Below, piece by piece: positions 53,794-62,800 of a stretch of 64,000 nucleotides of DNA. The position numbers and the translations under genes are program-made. The notes beneath the pieces are model-generated. The model did not search any database, was not told the DNA's origin, and saw only the letters and a program-made list of their open reading frames with translations. The stretch's first letter is position 1. Each line of letters begins with the position of its first letter. Origin of the DNA: Spirosoma panaciterrae DSM 21099 (GTDB taxonomy: Bacteria > Bacteroidota > Bacteroidia > Cytophagales > Spirosomataceae); NCBI RefSeq assembly GCF_000374025.1, contig NZ_KB893194.1, positions 26,061-90,060 of the forward strand. Direction: 5' to 3'.

Positions 53794-56322
53794 TCACCGA
53801 CGAATCAATACCCCCGGATAAACCCCGGTGCTTTTCTGATCTTTGTAAACCAGTTGGCCAGCTACCCAAACCGCTTCTATACCCGTCGACAGCGCTTTGT
53901 TATCGCCAATTCGGGCGTTATCCTGCACCGTATCTGGATTCAGCAAAACCAGATCGGCATAATAGCCAGGGGCCACCACACCCCGGTTTTTGATCCCAAG
54001 ATGTTCGGCAGTCAGGCTGGTCATTTTCTGAATGGCCGTTTCGAGGGGTAGTAGCTTTTGTTCGCGAACGTAACGGCCCAGCACCCGCGTAAAAGCCCCA
54101 TAGCCGCGTGGATGCCCGTCGTTGGCGCCGTCTGAACAGATATTGGTATGTGGCCAGGCCAAAAAGCGTTTCACATCCACATCGTCCATCGACTTGCCCA
54201 TAATGCCTTCAATCCCGCCAGCGTCAGGATTCTTCTCCGAATAAGCGGCTGCTTCAGCCACTAACCCCATCAGGGTTTGGGCTGGGCTTTGCTGCCGTAG
54301 CTGGGCCACTTCCCCAACGGTTTTTCCGGCATAGGCTGGATTGGCGGCAAACCGGACCAGCACCGACTGCGCCGGATCGAACAGTTGATTAACGGCAAAC
54401 TCCGCACTGGTCAGGTTGGTATAATCGCGCTTGGGGAAAAGTACCCGTAAGGTCGACATCCAGTAGTCGTATGGGTAACAATCGGCGGTAATGTTGACCC
54501 CTTCCGCCCGCGCCCGTTCGAGCTGAGCCAGGATGCGCGTCGATTGCCCCCAGTGGTTACGGAGTGCAATTTTCAGGTGCGAAATCTGAACCGGCATTTT
54601 CGTGGCGCGGCCAATCTCGATTATTTCGTCTACGGCATCGTCCATCATCGCATCTTCACTCCGTATGTGACTGATATACCGCCCTCCGGAATCAGCCGCA
54701 ACCTGCGCCAGTTGAATCACTTCGTCCCGATTCGAGAAAAACGCGGCTTCGTATTCGAGCCCCGTCGATAATCCCAGCGAACCCTGGCTCATCTCGGTTT
54801 GTAACAGGGCTTTCATCCGGTCAACTTCATCGGCTTTAGCCGTTCTGTAGAGGCCATTGACGCCCATAACGTGCTGCCGTATCAGGGCATGACCCGTGTA
54901 ACTGGCCACATTGATCGCAGCGGGCTGGCGTTTCATTCGGGCCTGTAAGGTATCCATTCGGTAGCCGCCCCCATCCTGTCCGATTACGATGGTGGTAATC
55001 CCCTGATTTAAGGCCGGAATGGCATCTGGTTTGGTGCTGATATCATGATGGCTATGACTATCGATAAAGCCGGGGGCCAATACCCTGCCTTGCCCGTCCG
55101 TAACGGTTTCGTTCGGAAACGCGCTCAACTCGCCTACTTCCCAGATGCGATCAGCCCGCATCCGAACAGACGCCACGCGGGCAGGGGTACCTGTTCCATC
55201 AACTAATCGGACGTTCGTAATCAGATGGGTTTGGGGCAGTTTGATCGGTTTACCTTCCAGAATCTCCCTGACTATGCGCCCGGCAGCATTGCCCCCATTG
55301 GTCAGAACAACTACCGTTTGTTTACTGGTAACGTAACGCAGAATTAGTGTTCGAAAGCCGACCCAGCTCCCCGTATGCATCAGTACGTTTCCATTGTCTT
55401 CAATCATCCAGCCAAAACCGTATGGATAGGCAGTTCCATCATTCAGCTTGACGGGGGTAAAGGCCTCCTGTAAGGTAGCCGCTTTAACCAGCTTTTCACT
55501 GGAAAGCGCCTGGCTCCAGACCAGCAAATCCTCGGCCGATGCATATACATTCCCATCGCCCACAACGCCATCCAGCCGGATCAGATCGTCCGGTACGTTC
55601 CGGCCGTTTTCCCGCCGAAAGCCGTAAACCCGATGGCGGGGAATGGTGCTGCTCTTGTGGTAGTAGATGTACGTGTTTTTGAGCTTGAGCGGCCGGACAA
55701 TATTCTGGTCGAAAAAGGTTTCGATGGGCATGCCACTCACTTTAGCCACAATCGACCCCAGCAGTACATAGCCCGTGTTGCAGTATTCCCAACGGTCGCC
55801 GGGCTGAAACACCAGTGGGGGCTGGTATTGATGCAGCAACTGAATCAGTCTGTCGTTGGTCAGCGTATCGAGCGGGCCGAGGTATTTTTGCGCCAGATCG
55901 AAGTATTCGGGCAGCCCGGAAGTATGGTTCAGCAAATCGCGAACCGAAATCCCCGAATACGGAAAATCGGGTAGATACGTCTGAACACTTTCATCATACG
56001 TAAGTTGACCCCGTTCCTGCAACTGCATGACCATCATGGCTATAAATTGCTTTGAAACTGAAGCCAGGTTGAAAGCGGAACTGGTCGTAAGTGGTTCAGA
56101 CGTTTCGCTGTTTGCCACGCCAAGCACTTTTCTGAAGCGGACTTTCCCCTGTTCGGCCACCATCACCACCCCATTGAATTGGGCCTGATCGTGGAGTAGG
56201 GTTAAGGTAGAGTCAAGCGTTTTCAATCGGCTGGTGGGTAGTGAGGTCGTTTTTTGAGCCAGACCCGAACCGGATACTAAGGCAATCAGAGGAAGTAGGC
56301 AGAAACGGTAGAATGAACGCAT
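53794..56322 (-). CDS. Exported fusion of a class C beta-lactamase-type serine hydrolase and an N-acyl-D-amino-acid deacylase
   Basis: After a signal peptide ending near residue 22, residues about 30-355 form a class C beta-lactamase/DD-peptidase-type domain: nucleophile Ser88 in ASVSKQF (SxxK), Tyr180 in EYCNTGY (YxN) and HTGSWVG (about 315) as the third motif. Residues about 365-842 form a D-aminoacylase-type amidohydrolase: DSHSHHD (420-426), SHIRSED, HLKIALRNHWG and SDGANDGHPRGYG. The usual zinc Cys of D-aminoacylase (GNCG) is replaced by Asp in GQDGGG. The two activities together suggest trimming of D-amino-acid peptides, for example from peptidoglycan, in the periplasm. The divergent operon encodes D-glutamate-type enzymes, which supports this. 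The substrate is inferred. Confidence 0.9.
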   Translation of the reverse strand: MRSFYRFCLLPLIALVSGSGLAQKTTSLPTSRLKTLDSTLTLLHDQAQFNGVVMVAEQGKVRFRKVLGVANSETSEPLTTSSAFNLASVSKQFIAMMVMQLQERGQLTYDESVQTYLPDFPYSGISVRDLLNHTSGLPEYFDLAQKYLGPLDTLTNDRLIQLLHQYQPPLVFQPGDRWEYCNTGYVLLGSIVAKVSGMPIETFFDQNIVRPLKLKNTYIYYHKSSTIPRHRVYGFRRENGRNVPDDLIRLDGVVGDGNVYASAEDLLVWSQALSSEKLVKAATLQEAFTPVKLNDGTAYPYGFGWMIEDNGNVLMHTGSWVGFRTLILRYVTSKQTVVVLTNGGNAAGRIVREILEGKPIKLPQTHLITNVRLVDGTGTPARVASVRMRADRIWEVGELSAFPNETVTDGQGRVLAPGFIDSHSHHDISTKPDAIPALNQGITTIVIGQDGGGYRMDTLQARMKRQPAAINVASYTGHALIRQHVMGVNGLYRTAKADEVDRMKALLQTEMSQGSLGLSTGLEYEAAFFSNRDEVIQLAQVAADSGGRYISHIRSEDAMMDDAVDEIIEIGRATKMPVQISHLKIALRNHWGQSTRILAQLERARAEGVNITADCYPYDYWMSTLRVLFPKRDYTNLTSAEFAVNQLFDPAQSVLVRFAANPAYAGKTVGEVAQLRQQSPAQTLMGLVAEAAAYSEKNPDAGGIEGIMGKSMDDVDVKRFLAWPHTNICSDGANDGHPRGYGAFTRVLGRYVREQKLLPLETAIQKMTSLTAEHLGIKNRGVVAPGYYADLVLLNPDTVQDNARIGDNKALSTGIEAVWVAGQLVYKDQKSTGVYPGVLIRR

Positions 56323-56356
56323 AAGCTATTTGACGAAGAAGTAGGCCAATATAATC

Positions 56357-56376
56357 GCACGCGTGCAATATATTTG
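56357..56376 (+). promoter_or_regulatory. Promoter and palindrome ahead of the DgcN operon
   Basis: TATATTTG (56369-56376) matches the -7 consensus 43 bases before the first gene. The ten-base perfect palindrome GCACGCGTGC (56357-56366) sits just upstream, a good place for an operator. No TTG is found at the expected -33 spacing. Confidence 0.55.
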
Positions 56377-56419
56377 GCAACGGATACGATTAGGTTTCTA
56401 AAAGTTTGTTAATTTCTTT

Positions 56420-57463
56420 ATGAACAATCGAGCTATACTGCTCACGGATGGATTACTGAGTACCCCTAATGCCAAAACGGCTCATGGTTTAATTCGCGGA
56501 ACCGAACGGTACACCGTCGTTGGTGTGGTCGATGCCCCAACGGCTGGACAGGATGCTGGGATGGTACTGGACGGCCAACCGCGCAACCTACCCGTATTTG
56601 CCTCCGTCGATGAGGCTTTAACTCAGCTTGCGCCGTTAACCTACGCCATCGTTGCCATTGCTACCAATGGCGGTATATTACCAACGTCCATGCTCGACGA
56701 CATTACGCGTTGCCTGGAACGAGGCCTCTCGATAGTCAATGGATTGCATGAGTTTCTGAACGACAAACCCGAACTCGTTGCCCTGGCGAAGCAACAGGGC
56801 GTTGAACTGATTGATGTTCGTCGGCCTAAACCCCGAACCGAACTCCATTTCTGGACCGGAGCGGTACGGCAAATTACATCGCCCATCATAGCCGTTATGG
56901 GCACCGACTGTGCCCTCGGTAAGCGAACCACCGCCCGACTCATCCGAGAAGCCTGTGGACGGTATGGTTTAAACGCTCAAATGATTTATACAGGGCAGAC
57001 GGGTTGGCTACAGGGCGGTAACTACGGCTTTGTTTTCGATTCCACACTGAATGATTTTGTGTCGGGTGAGCTGGAACATGCGTTGGTATCGTGCTGGCGC
57101 GAGACCGGAGCCGATGTGCTGCTGATCGAAGGGCAGGCAGCCCTCCGAAACCCGAGCGGCCCCTGTGGTTCGGAGTTTCTGGTGTCGGGCAATGCGCGGT
57201 ATGTGGTCCTTGTGCATGCCCCAAAACGTACGTACTATGACCACGACCCGGCCTGGGGTGAAATTCCTTCCATCGAATCGGAAATTGCTCTCATTCGTGC
57301 CTATGGTTCGACGGTAATTGCCGTGGCCCTGAATACAGAAGACTGCACAACCGATGAGGCTTACCAGTTTCAGAAAGCGTATCGCGAACGACTGGGCATA
57401 CCGATTTTACTGCCGTTGCAGGATGGCGTCGATGCCATCATCCCCGTATTAAAATCCTTGTAA
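56420..57463 (+). CDS. dgcN: DUF1611-family protein, D-glutamate N-acetyltransferase DgcN type
   Basis: The 347-residue protein is a DUF1611 member with an N-terminal Rossmann-like part and a C-terminal P-loop domain (VMGTDCALGKRTTARLI, about 155-171; then TGQTGWLQGG and VLLIEGQAALRNPSG). Family members named DgcN have been described as acetylating D-glutamate, after which DgcA converts the product toward L-glutamate. The next gene is a DgcA-type enolase-superfamily member, the known pairing. An in-frame ATG at 56420 follows a -7 element at a suitable distance. I rely on memory of the family name; the reaction should be read as likely rather than proven here. Confidence 0.85.
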   Translation: MNNRAILLTDGLLSTPNAKTAHGLIRGTERYTVVGVVDAPTAGQDAGMVLDGQPRNLPVFASVDEALTQLAPLTYAIVAIATNGGILPTSMLDDITRCLERGLSIVNGLHEFLNDKPELVALAKQQGVELIDVRRPKPRTELHFWTGAVRQITSPIIAVMGTDCALGKRTTARLIREACGRYGLNAQMIYTGQTGWLQGGNYGFVFDSTLNDFVSGELEHALVSCWRETGADVLLIEGQAALRNPSGPCGSEFLVSGNARYVVLVHAPKRTYYDHDPAWGEIPSIESEIALIRAYGSTVIAVALNTEDCTTDEAYQFQKAYRERLGIPILLPLQDGVDAIIPVLKSL

Positions 57464-57547
57464 ATAATCGTATCCAACTAAACCGTCGGTCCGGCAACTG
57501 GTTGAGGCCGCCCCTTCTAAGTCAGGAATGGGATATTTTTTGATGAT

Positions 57548-58615
57548 ATGCGTATTCGATCTGTTCGGGCTTACCTAAAAAACCTGGCACTGACCAAACC
57601 CTACACCATTGCCTACCAGATCACATCCGATGTGGAAAATGTGTTTCTGGAAATCGAACTCGACAATGGCCTCATCGGCATTGGTGCGGCTAATCCATCG
57701 CCCGATGTGGTTGGTGAATCGCCGGAGCAGGCGTTGCAAAACTTACAGAGCGAATGGGCTTTGGGATTGATTGGCAAAGACATCCGCCTGTTTGTCTCCC
57801 TGATCGAACAGGTTCATGAGCAATTTCCGAATGCTCCCGGCACATGGGCCGCCCTGGACATTGCCCTTCACGATGCATTCGGTCAGTACCTGGGCATTCC
57901 GATTGTAGCTTTTTATGGTCAGAAAATCCATGCTTTGCCCACCTCAGTAACTATCGGTATCATGAACGTTGCCGATACGCTGGCCGAAGCCGACGACTAT
58001 TTCCGACAAGGGTTTCGGGTGCTGAAAGTAAAAACGGGCCTTGACGTCGATGAAGACATCGAACGGATGCTAAAGCTTCGGGAATGGCACCGCCATTCGG
58101 TCAAGATTCGTGTAGACGCCAATCAGGGGTATAGCCTGGCCGATTTACAGAAATTTTGTCGGGCAACAGCCGAATTGGATGTCGAACTCATTGAACAACC
58201 CTTGCCGGTTGGTCAGGAACACGAGTTGCTGGCTCTGTCACCATCTATACGCCAGACCTTAGCCGCCGACGAATCGCTAAAAGGCCCGGAGGCTGCTCTG
58301 ACGTTAACGAATCGACCGCAACCCTTTGGCATTTACAATATCAAATTAATGAAGTGTGGAGGCATTCGTTCGGCTTTAAAGATGGCCACTATAGCCGAAC
58401 CTGCCGGAATTTCTCTTTTTTGGGGGTGTAACGACGAAAGCCGAGTGAGTATCTCTGCGGCTTTACACGCAGCATTTGCCTGTTCGCACACCCGTTATAT
58501 CGACCTCGATGGCAGTTTCGATCTGGCTGAAGATGTTGTTGGGGGTGGCTTTGTGGTTGAAGACGGCTACATGCGGCCAACCGGTGGCAATGGCCTTGGC
58601 CTGACAAAACGGTAA
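57548..58615 (+). CDS. dgcA: Enolase-superfamily racemase, DgcA / dipeptide-epimerase type
   Basis: The 355-residue protein belongs to the muconate-lactonizing group of the enolase superfamily. Acid/base and metal residues are visible: Lys pair in FRVLKVKTGLD, Asp in IRVDANQGYS, Glu in LIEQPLP, Asp-Glu in LAADESL and Lys in IKLMKCGGI. L-Ala-D/L-Glu epimerases and N-acetyl-D-glutamate racemases (DgcA) both have this layout. The preceding DUF1611 gene favours DgcA. In either case it handles a D-glutamate-type substrate, in keeping with the divergent D-aminoacylase fusion. It is the second gene of the operon, 84 bases after the first. Confidence 0.87.
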   Translation: MRIRSVRAYLKNLALTKPYTIAYQITSDVENVFLEIELDNGLIGIGAANPSPDVVGESPEQALQNLQSEWALGLIGKDIRLFVSLIEQVHEQFPNAPGTWAALDIALHDAFGQYLGIPIVAFYGQKIHALPTSVTIGIMNVADTLAEADDYFRQGFRVLKVKTGLDVDEDIERMLKLREWHRHSVKIRVDANQGYSLADLQKFCRATAELDVELIEQPLPVGQEHELLALSPSIRQTLAADESLKGPEAALTLTNRPQPFGIYNIKLMKCGGIRSALKMATIAEPAGISLFWGCNDESRVSISAALHAAFACSHTRYIDLDGSFDLAEDVVGGGFVVEDGYMRPTGGNGLGLTKR

Positions 58616-58627
58616 ACCTAAATCGGA

Positions 58628-59566
58628 ATGACCATGCTTCCTTACTTCCCTTTTGGTCAGCGATTTAACGACAAGATGGGAACAACTCCCCTAGCTAAAA
58701 CTGACCGATTGCTGGAAGTAGATTCGCAGTACACTTCGGAAATCGGCTTGAAACGGCAGCTTCTGGCTCAGTTACCCAGCTATTATTTTCAGTCACTGCC
58801 CGGCTACGAATTGGTTCAGTGGGAAGCGCTTGACCAGATACTCCACAAGTTGGTGGATACGTATCCTGAACACTTTTCACTAACCAAACAGGGCACTCAG
58901 TGGCGGTGGAAAAACCACTTACTTGCCGAAGAATCAACGTTTAGGTTTGGGGATCGGGCTTCTCTCCCCTATGCACCCCTCGACTGGGTTGGCCGTCAGG
59001 TACAGGAGGACTTGGTGCTCGTAACAGGCAACGAGGGGCAATTGGTGGCGGGTCTGCTCTGCTTTGCCAACGACTGGAGTCTGGACGAAAAACTTGGGCT
59101 GCCGTTCTGGCAAATCCACGAACCGATCAACGCTATTGTTGAACCCATGATGCGTTCGGCCGAACACTTTATGCAACGATTGCCCATCGGTAAATCCTTC
59201 TGGCGAGCCAACTGGAGCGTGAAAGTCAGCAATCAGTTAGATATGAGCACCCGGCATTTACCCGCCCTCAAACAACAGTTGAACGATTGCCTCCCCCAAC
59301 TCACGGTCGACACCATCGGTGACCAACTTTATGTCCGCGTTGAACGGCAAACCCTCACCCGGCTCCCTGCATCCGATGCTATTCTGTTCACCATTCATAC
59401 CTACCAAAACACCCTGGCCCACGAAGCTGCCCACCCCGACCGGGCTGCCCGCATGGCTCAGGTATTCAGCACTGCCCCGCCAGCCCTGATTACCTATAAG
59501 AGTATGACTGATTTTTTGCCGATCCTGCTGGATTATTTACAGGCTAAAGCAAAACCTGGAGCCTGA
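58628..59566 (+). CDS. DUF3445 (haem-dependent oxidative N-demethylase-like) protein
   Basis: The 312-residue protein fits DUF3445, whose named member is the alpha subunit-like haem-dependent oxidative N-demethylase. Visible signatures are VQEDLVLVTGNEGQLVAGLLCF, in part, LGLPFWQIHEPI, FWRANWSV and VERQTLTRLPASDAILFTIHTY (in part), with conserved His in the IH and IHTY motifs. It has no signal peptide. It begins 12 bases after dgcA and precedes the permease, so it is part of the operon; an oxidative step on an N-substituted amino acid would fit but is inference. Confidence 0.82.
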   Translation: MTMLPYFPFGQRFNDKMGTTPLAKTDRLLEVDSQYTSEIGLKRQLLAQLPSYYFQSLPGYELVQWEALDQILHKLVDTYPEHFSLTKQGTQWRWKNHLLAEESTFRFGDRASLPYAPLDWVGRQVQEDLVLVTGNEGQLVAGLLCFANDWSLDEKLGLPFWQIHEPINAIVEPMMRSAEHFMQRLPIGKSFWRANWSVKVSNQLDMSTRHLPALKQQLNDCLPQLTVDTIGDQLYVRVERQTLTRLPASDAILFTIHTYQNTLAHEAAHPDRAARMAQVFSTAPPALITYKSMTDFLPILLDYLQAKAKPGA

Positions 59567-59585
59567 CTAACCCAACCCAAACTCT

Positions 59586-60926
59586 ATGCAACACCTCGCA
59601 CGCACCCTCGACACGCGATCGGCCATTTTACTGGTAGTAAGCGGCATTATCGGCTCTGGCGTTTTCAAAAAAGTAGCCCCCATGGCGGCTGAATTAGGCT
59701 CGCCGATCCTGGTCGTAGGTTGTTGGATTGCTGCGGGTTTGGTTAGCCTGGCCGGGGCACTCACATACGCCGAAATGGCCGGTATGTTTCCGCAATCGGG
59801 TGGTGAGTATGTGTATTTCAAACATGTATACGGGAAGTTATTTGCCTTTCTGTACGGCTGGGGGGCTTTTACCGTCATGCGAACGGCTACGATTGCCGCG
59901 CTGGCACACATATTCGGTCAGTCGCTCATTTCGCTGACCAACGTTCCTGACGCGTTTGTAGAGGTTGCGGTCAAATCGGTAGCCACCCTGCTCATTCTCT
60001 TTCTAAGCCTTGTCAATTATCGGGGAATCACGGTTGCCGAGGGCCTTAGCCGTATACTTATCTACCTCATTTTTATAGCCGTTGCCATCATTGCCGTTTT
60101 GGGCTTCCGGGCAAACACGGGTAGCCTCCTCAACCTGACGCATGCCTTACCTCGTCCCAACACTTCGGCATATGGTAGTCTGCTCGGTTCGCTGGTGGTT
60201 GCTTCGCTCGGTGCTTTCTGGGGGTACGAAGGCTGGAACCAGATCGGCTACATCGGTGAGGAAATCAAACATCCACAGCGAAATCTACCCATTGCCCTCA
60301 GCGTTGGTACCAGCATCGTTGTTGCCATTTATGTGCTGCTAAATGTCGTGTATGTGTATGTATTACCGATCGAAACCCTGGCTGGCTTAGCCAATACGCC
60401 CGGCAAAATTGCGGCTGTCGAAGTCGTACGGGAAGCGGCTGGGCCAACTGGAGCTATCTTTATTTCGATTCTAATCCTGATCACCACCTCAAACTCGACA
60501 AATGCATCCATCCTGATGCCCGCCCGCGTTTTTTATGCAATGGCGCGCGATGGCCTGTTTTTTAAAGCAGCCGCTACCATTCACCCCCGTTATAAAACCC
60601 CTTCGGTAGCAATCCTGCTTCAATCGCTATGGGCGCTGATTATGGTTTGGTCGGGGAGCTTTGACCAACTGACGGATATGCTCGTTTTTGCCTCGTTTAT
60701 TTTTTACGGAGCCACCGCACTGGGGGTGCTGATTCTTCGAAGCCAACAACCCCAATTAGAACGCCCTTATCGGGTCTTTCCAATTATTCCGGCCTTCTTT
60801 TGCGGATGCTGTGTGTTGCTGGTCATCATGACCCTGATCAATCAACCTCGCGAAGCCTTCACAGGGCTTGGTCTGATTGCCACCGGACTTCCCTTTTACT
60901 GGGTCTGGCGAAAGCGAGCCATTTAA
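59586..60926 (+). CDS. APC-family amino-acid permease
   Basis: The 446-residue inner-membrane protein has about twelve hydrophobic segments and the APC pattern: GIIGSGVFKKVAPMA near the N-terminus (first broken helix), AGALTYAEMAGMFPQSGGEYVYFK (in part) and GSLVVASLGAFWGYEGWNQIGYIGEEIKHPQRNLP (in part: WGYEGWNQIGY, EEIKHPQRNLP). It probably imports the amino acid or small peptide product that the DgcN/DgcA pair processes. It closes the operon, 19 bases after the DUF3445 gene. Confidence 0.93.
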   Translation: MQHLARTLDTRSAILLVVSGIIGSGVFKKVAPMAAELGSPILVVGCWIAAGLVSLAGALTYAEMAGMFPQSGGEYVYFKHVYGKLFAFLYGWGAFTVMRTATIAALAHIFGQSLISLTNVPDAFVEVAVKSVATLLILFLSLVNYRGITVAEGLSRILIYLIFIAVAIIAVLGFRANTGSLLNLTHALPRPNTSAYGSLLGSLVVASLGAFWGYEGWNQIGYIGEEIKHPQRNLPIALSVGTSIVVAIYVLLNVVYVYVLPIETLAGLANTPGKIAAVEVVREAAGPTGAIFISILILITTSNSTNASILMPARVFYAMARDGLFFKAAATIHPRYKTPSVAILLQSLWALIMVWSGSFDQLTDMLVFASFIFYGATALGVLILRSQQPQLERPYRVFPIIPAFFCGCCVLLVIMTLINQPREAFTGLGLIATGLPFYWVWRKRAI

Positions 60927-60976
60927 CGCGTAACCCCAAAAAATCAACTGTAATTCAGTACATTATACTTAACTAT

Positions 60977-61006
60977 AAAAAAAAGAGGGATCGTAAAGAT
61001 CCCTTC
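60977..61006 (-). terminator. Intrinsic terminator of the rhodanese-AcpH-deaminase operon
   Basis: On the minus strand AGGGATC and GATCCCT pair around five bases and are followed by CTTTTTTTT. It lies 40 bases after the rhodanese gene and also faces the end of the permease gene. Confidence 0.85.
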
Positions 61007-61045
61007 TGCGTCGGCTTGTAGAGTCGGCAACGCTGAGCTATCAAC

Positions 61046-61510
61046 CTATTCAATTACCGGATACCCTTTGTCGATCCAGTCTGTTTTAAGGTTTTTGGCA
61101 ATATTAAGCAGTTTATGATTCTTGAAACCCATTTCATTAAGTTTCGTAAAGGCCGGGCGAACATTCGGGCAGTTTTTAAACGGGCAGCACCCACAATAAA
61201 TCACTATGGCCCGCGTCTTCGGCTCTTTGCTGAGTAACTTTTCCAGTTTCGCCAGATTCTCCGCTTCACTGGCGGGCCCTACGCCAACCGATGTTTTGAT
61301 CGTAGCCGCTGGCCCAATACTGATGATCAAGGGCTGTTTGGCCTCTGGGGTGTTAATCGTAGCGGCCAAATCTGCCGGTTCCAGCAACTGTACAGGTTGC
61401 CAGGGTTCTGCGTTTTTCCAGCCAACCTGAACAACCATCAGACAGATCAGCAGGGCGGCCAGCACAGCCCCTGAGCAAGTGACAAACAAATAATTAGGTT
61501 TCATGTTCAT
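61046..61510 (-). CDS. Membrane-anchored rhodanese-like protein
   Basis: The 154-residue protein has one N-terminal membrane segment (LFVTCSGAVLAALLICLMVV) and a rhodanese-like domain in which the active-site region reads VIYCGCCPFKNCPNVRPAF. The first Cys of that loop (in YCGCC) is placed like the sulfur-carrying Cys of rhodaneses; three further Cys nearby could bind metal or form disulfides. The domain would face the periplasm. Its start overlaps the end of the AcpH-like gene by four bases (ATGA), so they are cotranscribed. The substrate is unknown. Confidence 0.82.
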   Translation of the reverse strand: MNMKPNYLFVTCSGAVLAALLICLMVVQVGWKNAEPWQPVQLLEPADLAATINTPEAKQPLIISIGPAATIKTSVGVGPASEAENLAKLEKLLSKEPKTRAIVIYCGCCPFKNCPNVRPAFTKLNEMGFKNHKLLNIAKNLKTDWIDKGYPVIE

Positions 61511-62112
61511 AGATTAGCGAGCAACGTGGTTCGTATATTCTGAATTGTGGTAACAAAATCGGGCCAAAAGTTAGCAAATTGTTCGCCAATTTCGGTATAG
61601 AAACGCTCCAAATCCTCTATGGCCGTATCCAGTCCCGACGGGTAGGCGGTTCTACGGGCAACTCCCTTTAACGACCGATCGATACCGTCCAGATATTGGT
61701 AGCTCGTCAGCCAGTCCTGCCGAATCATGTACTCAGCCATCCGAACGACCGGAGCGGGCAACCGATTCGTATGTGTTTGGAGAGTCTGGTAGAAAAAGGC
61801 CACAAAATCCGACAATGGTTCGCCCGTTAGCGTCTGAAAATTTGCGGCCAGAAAATGGTCGAAAAAAATATCGACAGCCGCCCCTGCATATTTATGGCAG
61901 CGCGGATGCAGCAAATCCCGAATGGCCGCTACAGCCGGATGCTCATCGGTTAAGGTATCGATGGCCCGATGTAGCCGTACCCCAGCTATTTCGCCCGGTG
62001 TTAGACGATGGCGCGGACTTTCGGGATCGCCTTTAATAAAATCGCCACTAAAATTCCCGATGATTATTTCTGGATGCCGTCCCGAAAGGTATGCATGTGC
62101 CAGTATATTCAT
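61507..62112 (-). CDS. Acyl-carrier-protein phosphodiesterase (AcpH-like)
   Basis: The 201-residue protein matches the AcpH/DUF479 family, HD-related metal enzymes that remove the phosphopantetheine arm of acyl carrier protein. The N-terminal MNILAHAYLSG, GNFSGDFIKG and GVRLHRAIDTLTDEHP blocks carry the conserved His and Asp residues, and IFFDHFLAANF holds a further Asp-His pair. It overlaps its neighbours by four bases on both sides, the middle of a three-gene operon. Confidence 0.88.
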   Translation of the reverse strand: MNILAHAYLSGRHPEIIIGNFSGDFIKGDPESPRHRLTPGEIAGVRLHRAIDTLTDEHPAVAAIRDLLHPRCHKYAGAAVDIFFDHFLAANFQTLTGEPLSDFVAFFYQTLQTHTNRLPAPVVRMAEYMIRQDWLTSYQYLDGIDRSLKGVARRTAYPSGLDTAIEDLERFYTEIGEQFANFWPDFVTTIQNIRTTLLANL

Positions 62113-62660
62113 GGCACATCCGAGGATTGGGTAGTCGGTTCCTCTACCACATATCGCTCAACGGTCACGCCAAAACGGCGCAGGAACTCAACCCCTTCAT
62201 CGGTCCCAATGCCTTTATAGGCTGCATACGAATTCAGGTAAACGACCCGCGCAATTTTCATGCTGTAAATAATCCGGGCACAGGCAATGCAGGGTGACAA
62301 CGTGACATAGATGGTTGCCCCTTCAATTTCGGACCCGTTTTTGGCCGCGTATAAAATGGCATTCTGCTCGGCATGAAGCGCCAGCGAACATGACCCTTTC
62401 GAATCGCGGGGGCATCCAACGTCAGGAAACTCCTCGTCGCAGTTATGAGTTCCGGCCGGGGGGCCATTGTACCCAATCGAAATAATTCGGGTATCGCGGG
62501 TCAATACGGCCCCTACCTGCGCTTTGATACAGTGCGACCGTTTGGCCAGATTTACGGCCAGATCCATAAATATATCATCGAAGCGCGGCCGGGCCGATTT
62601 CAGTTTGGCATGCAAAATAGCGGTATCAATTGGTGGTTGCATTCGGTAAAGATACGGCAA
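62109..62660 (-). CDS. dCMP deaminase-type cytidine/deoxycytidylate deaminase
   Basis: This zinc deaminase most likely converts dCMP to dUMP for thymidylate synthesis. The catalytic HAEQ (LALHAEQNAILYAA) and the zinc-binding PCIAC (TLSPCIACARIIYSM) are present, as is the dCMP-group insertion GYNGPPAGTHNCDEEFPDVGC (in part) with its extra Cys residues. The start may be the ATG at 62642 (MQPPIDTAI), giving 177 residues; the upstream ATG at 62660 adds six. It is the first gene of the minus-strand operon. Confidence 0.92.
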   Translation of the reverse strand: MPYLYRMQPPIDTAILHAKLKSARPRFDDIFMDLAVNLAKRSHCIKAQVGAVLTRDTRIISIGYNGPPAGTHNCDEEFPDVGCPRDSKGSCSLALHAEQNAILYAAKNGSEIEGATIYVTLSPCIACARIIYSMKIARVVYLNSYAAYKGIGTDEGVEFLRRFGVTVERYVVEEPTTQSSDVP

Positions 62661-62800
62661 CGATCAGCTAATTAACAGTGACCCATGCGCAGATGCCTAT
62701 TTTCTAGCCGCATTATGTAACTGATATAGCAATTATATATCGGAGGGCATGATTTTTGCCCTACTTACAGTCGCTAATCTATCGCCCAAACGATCCCTTC

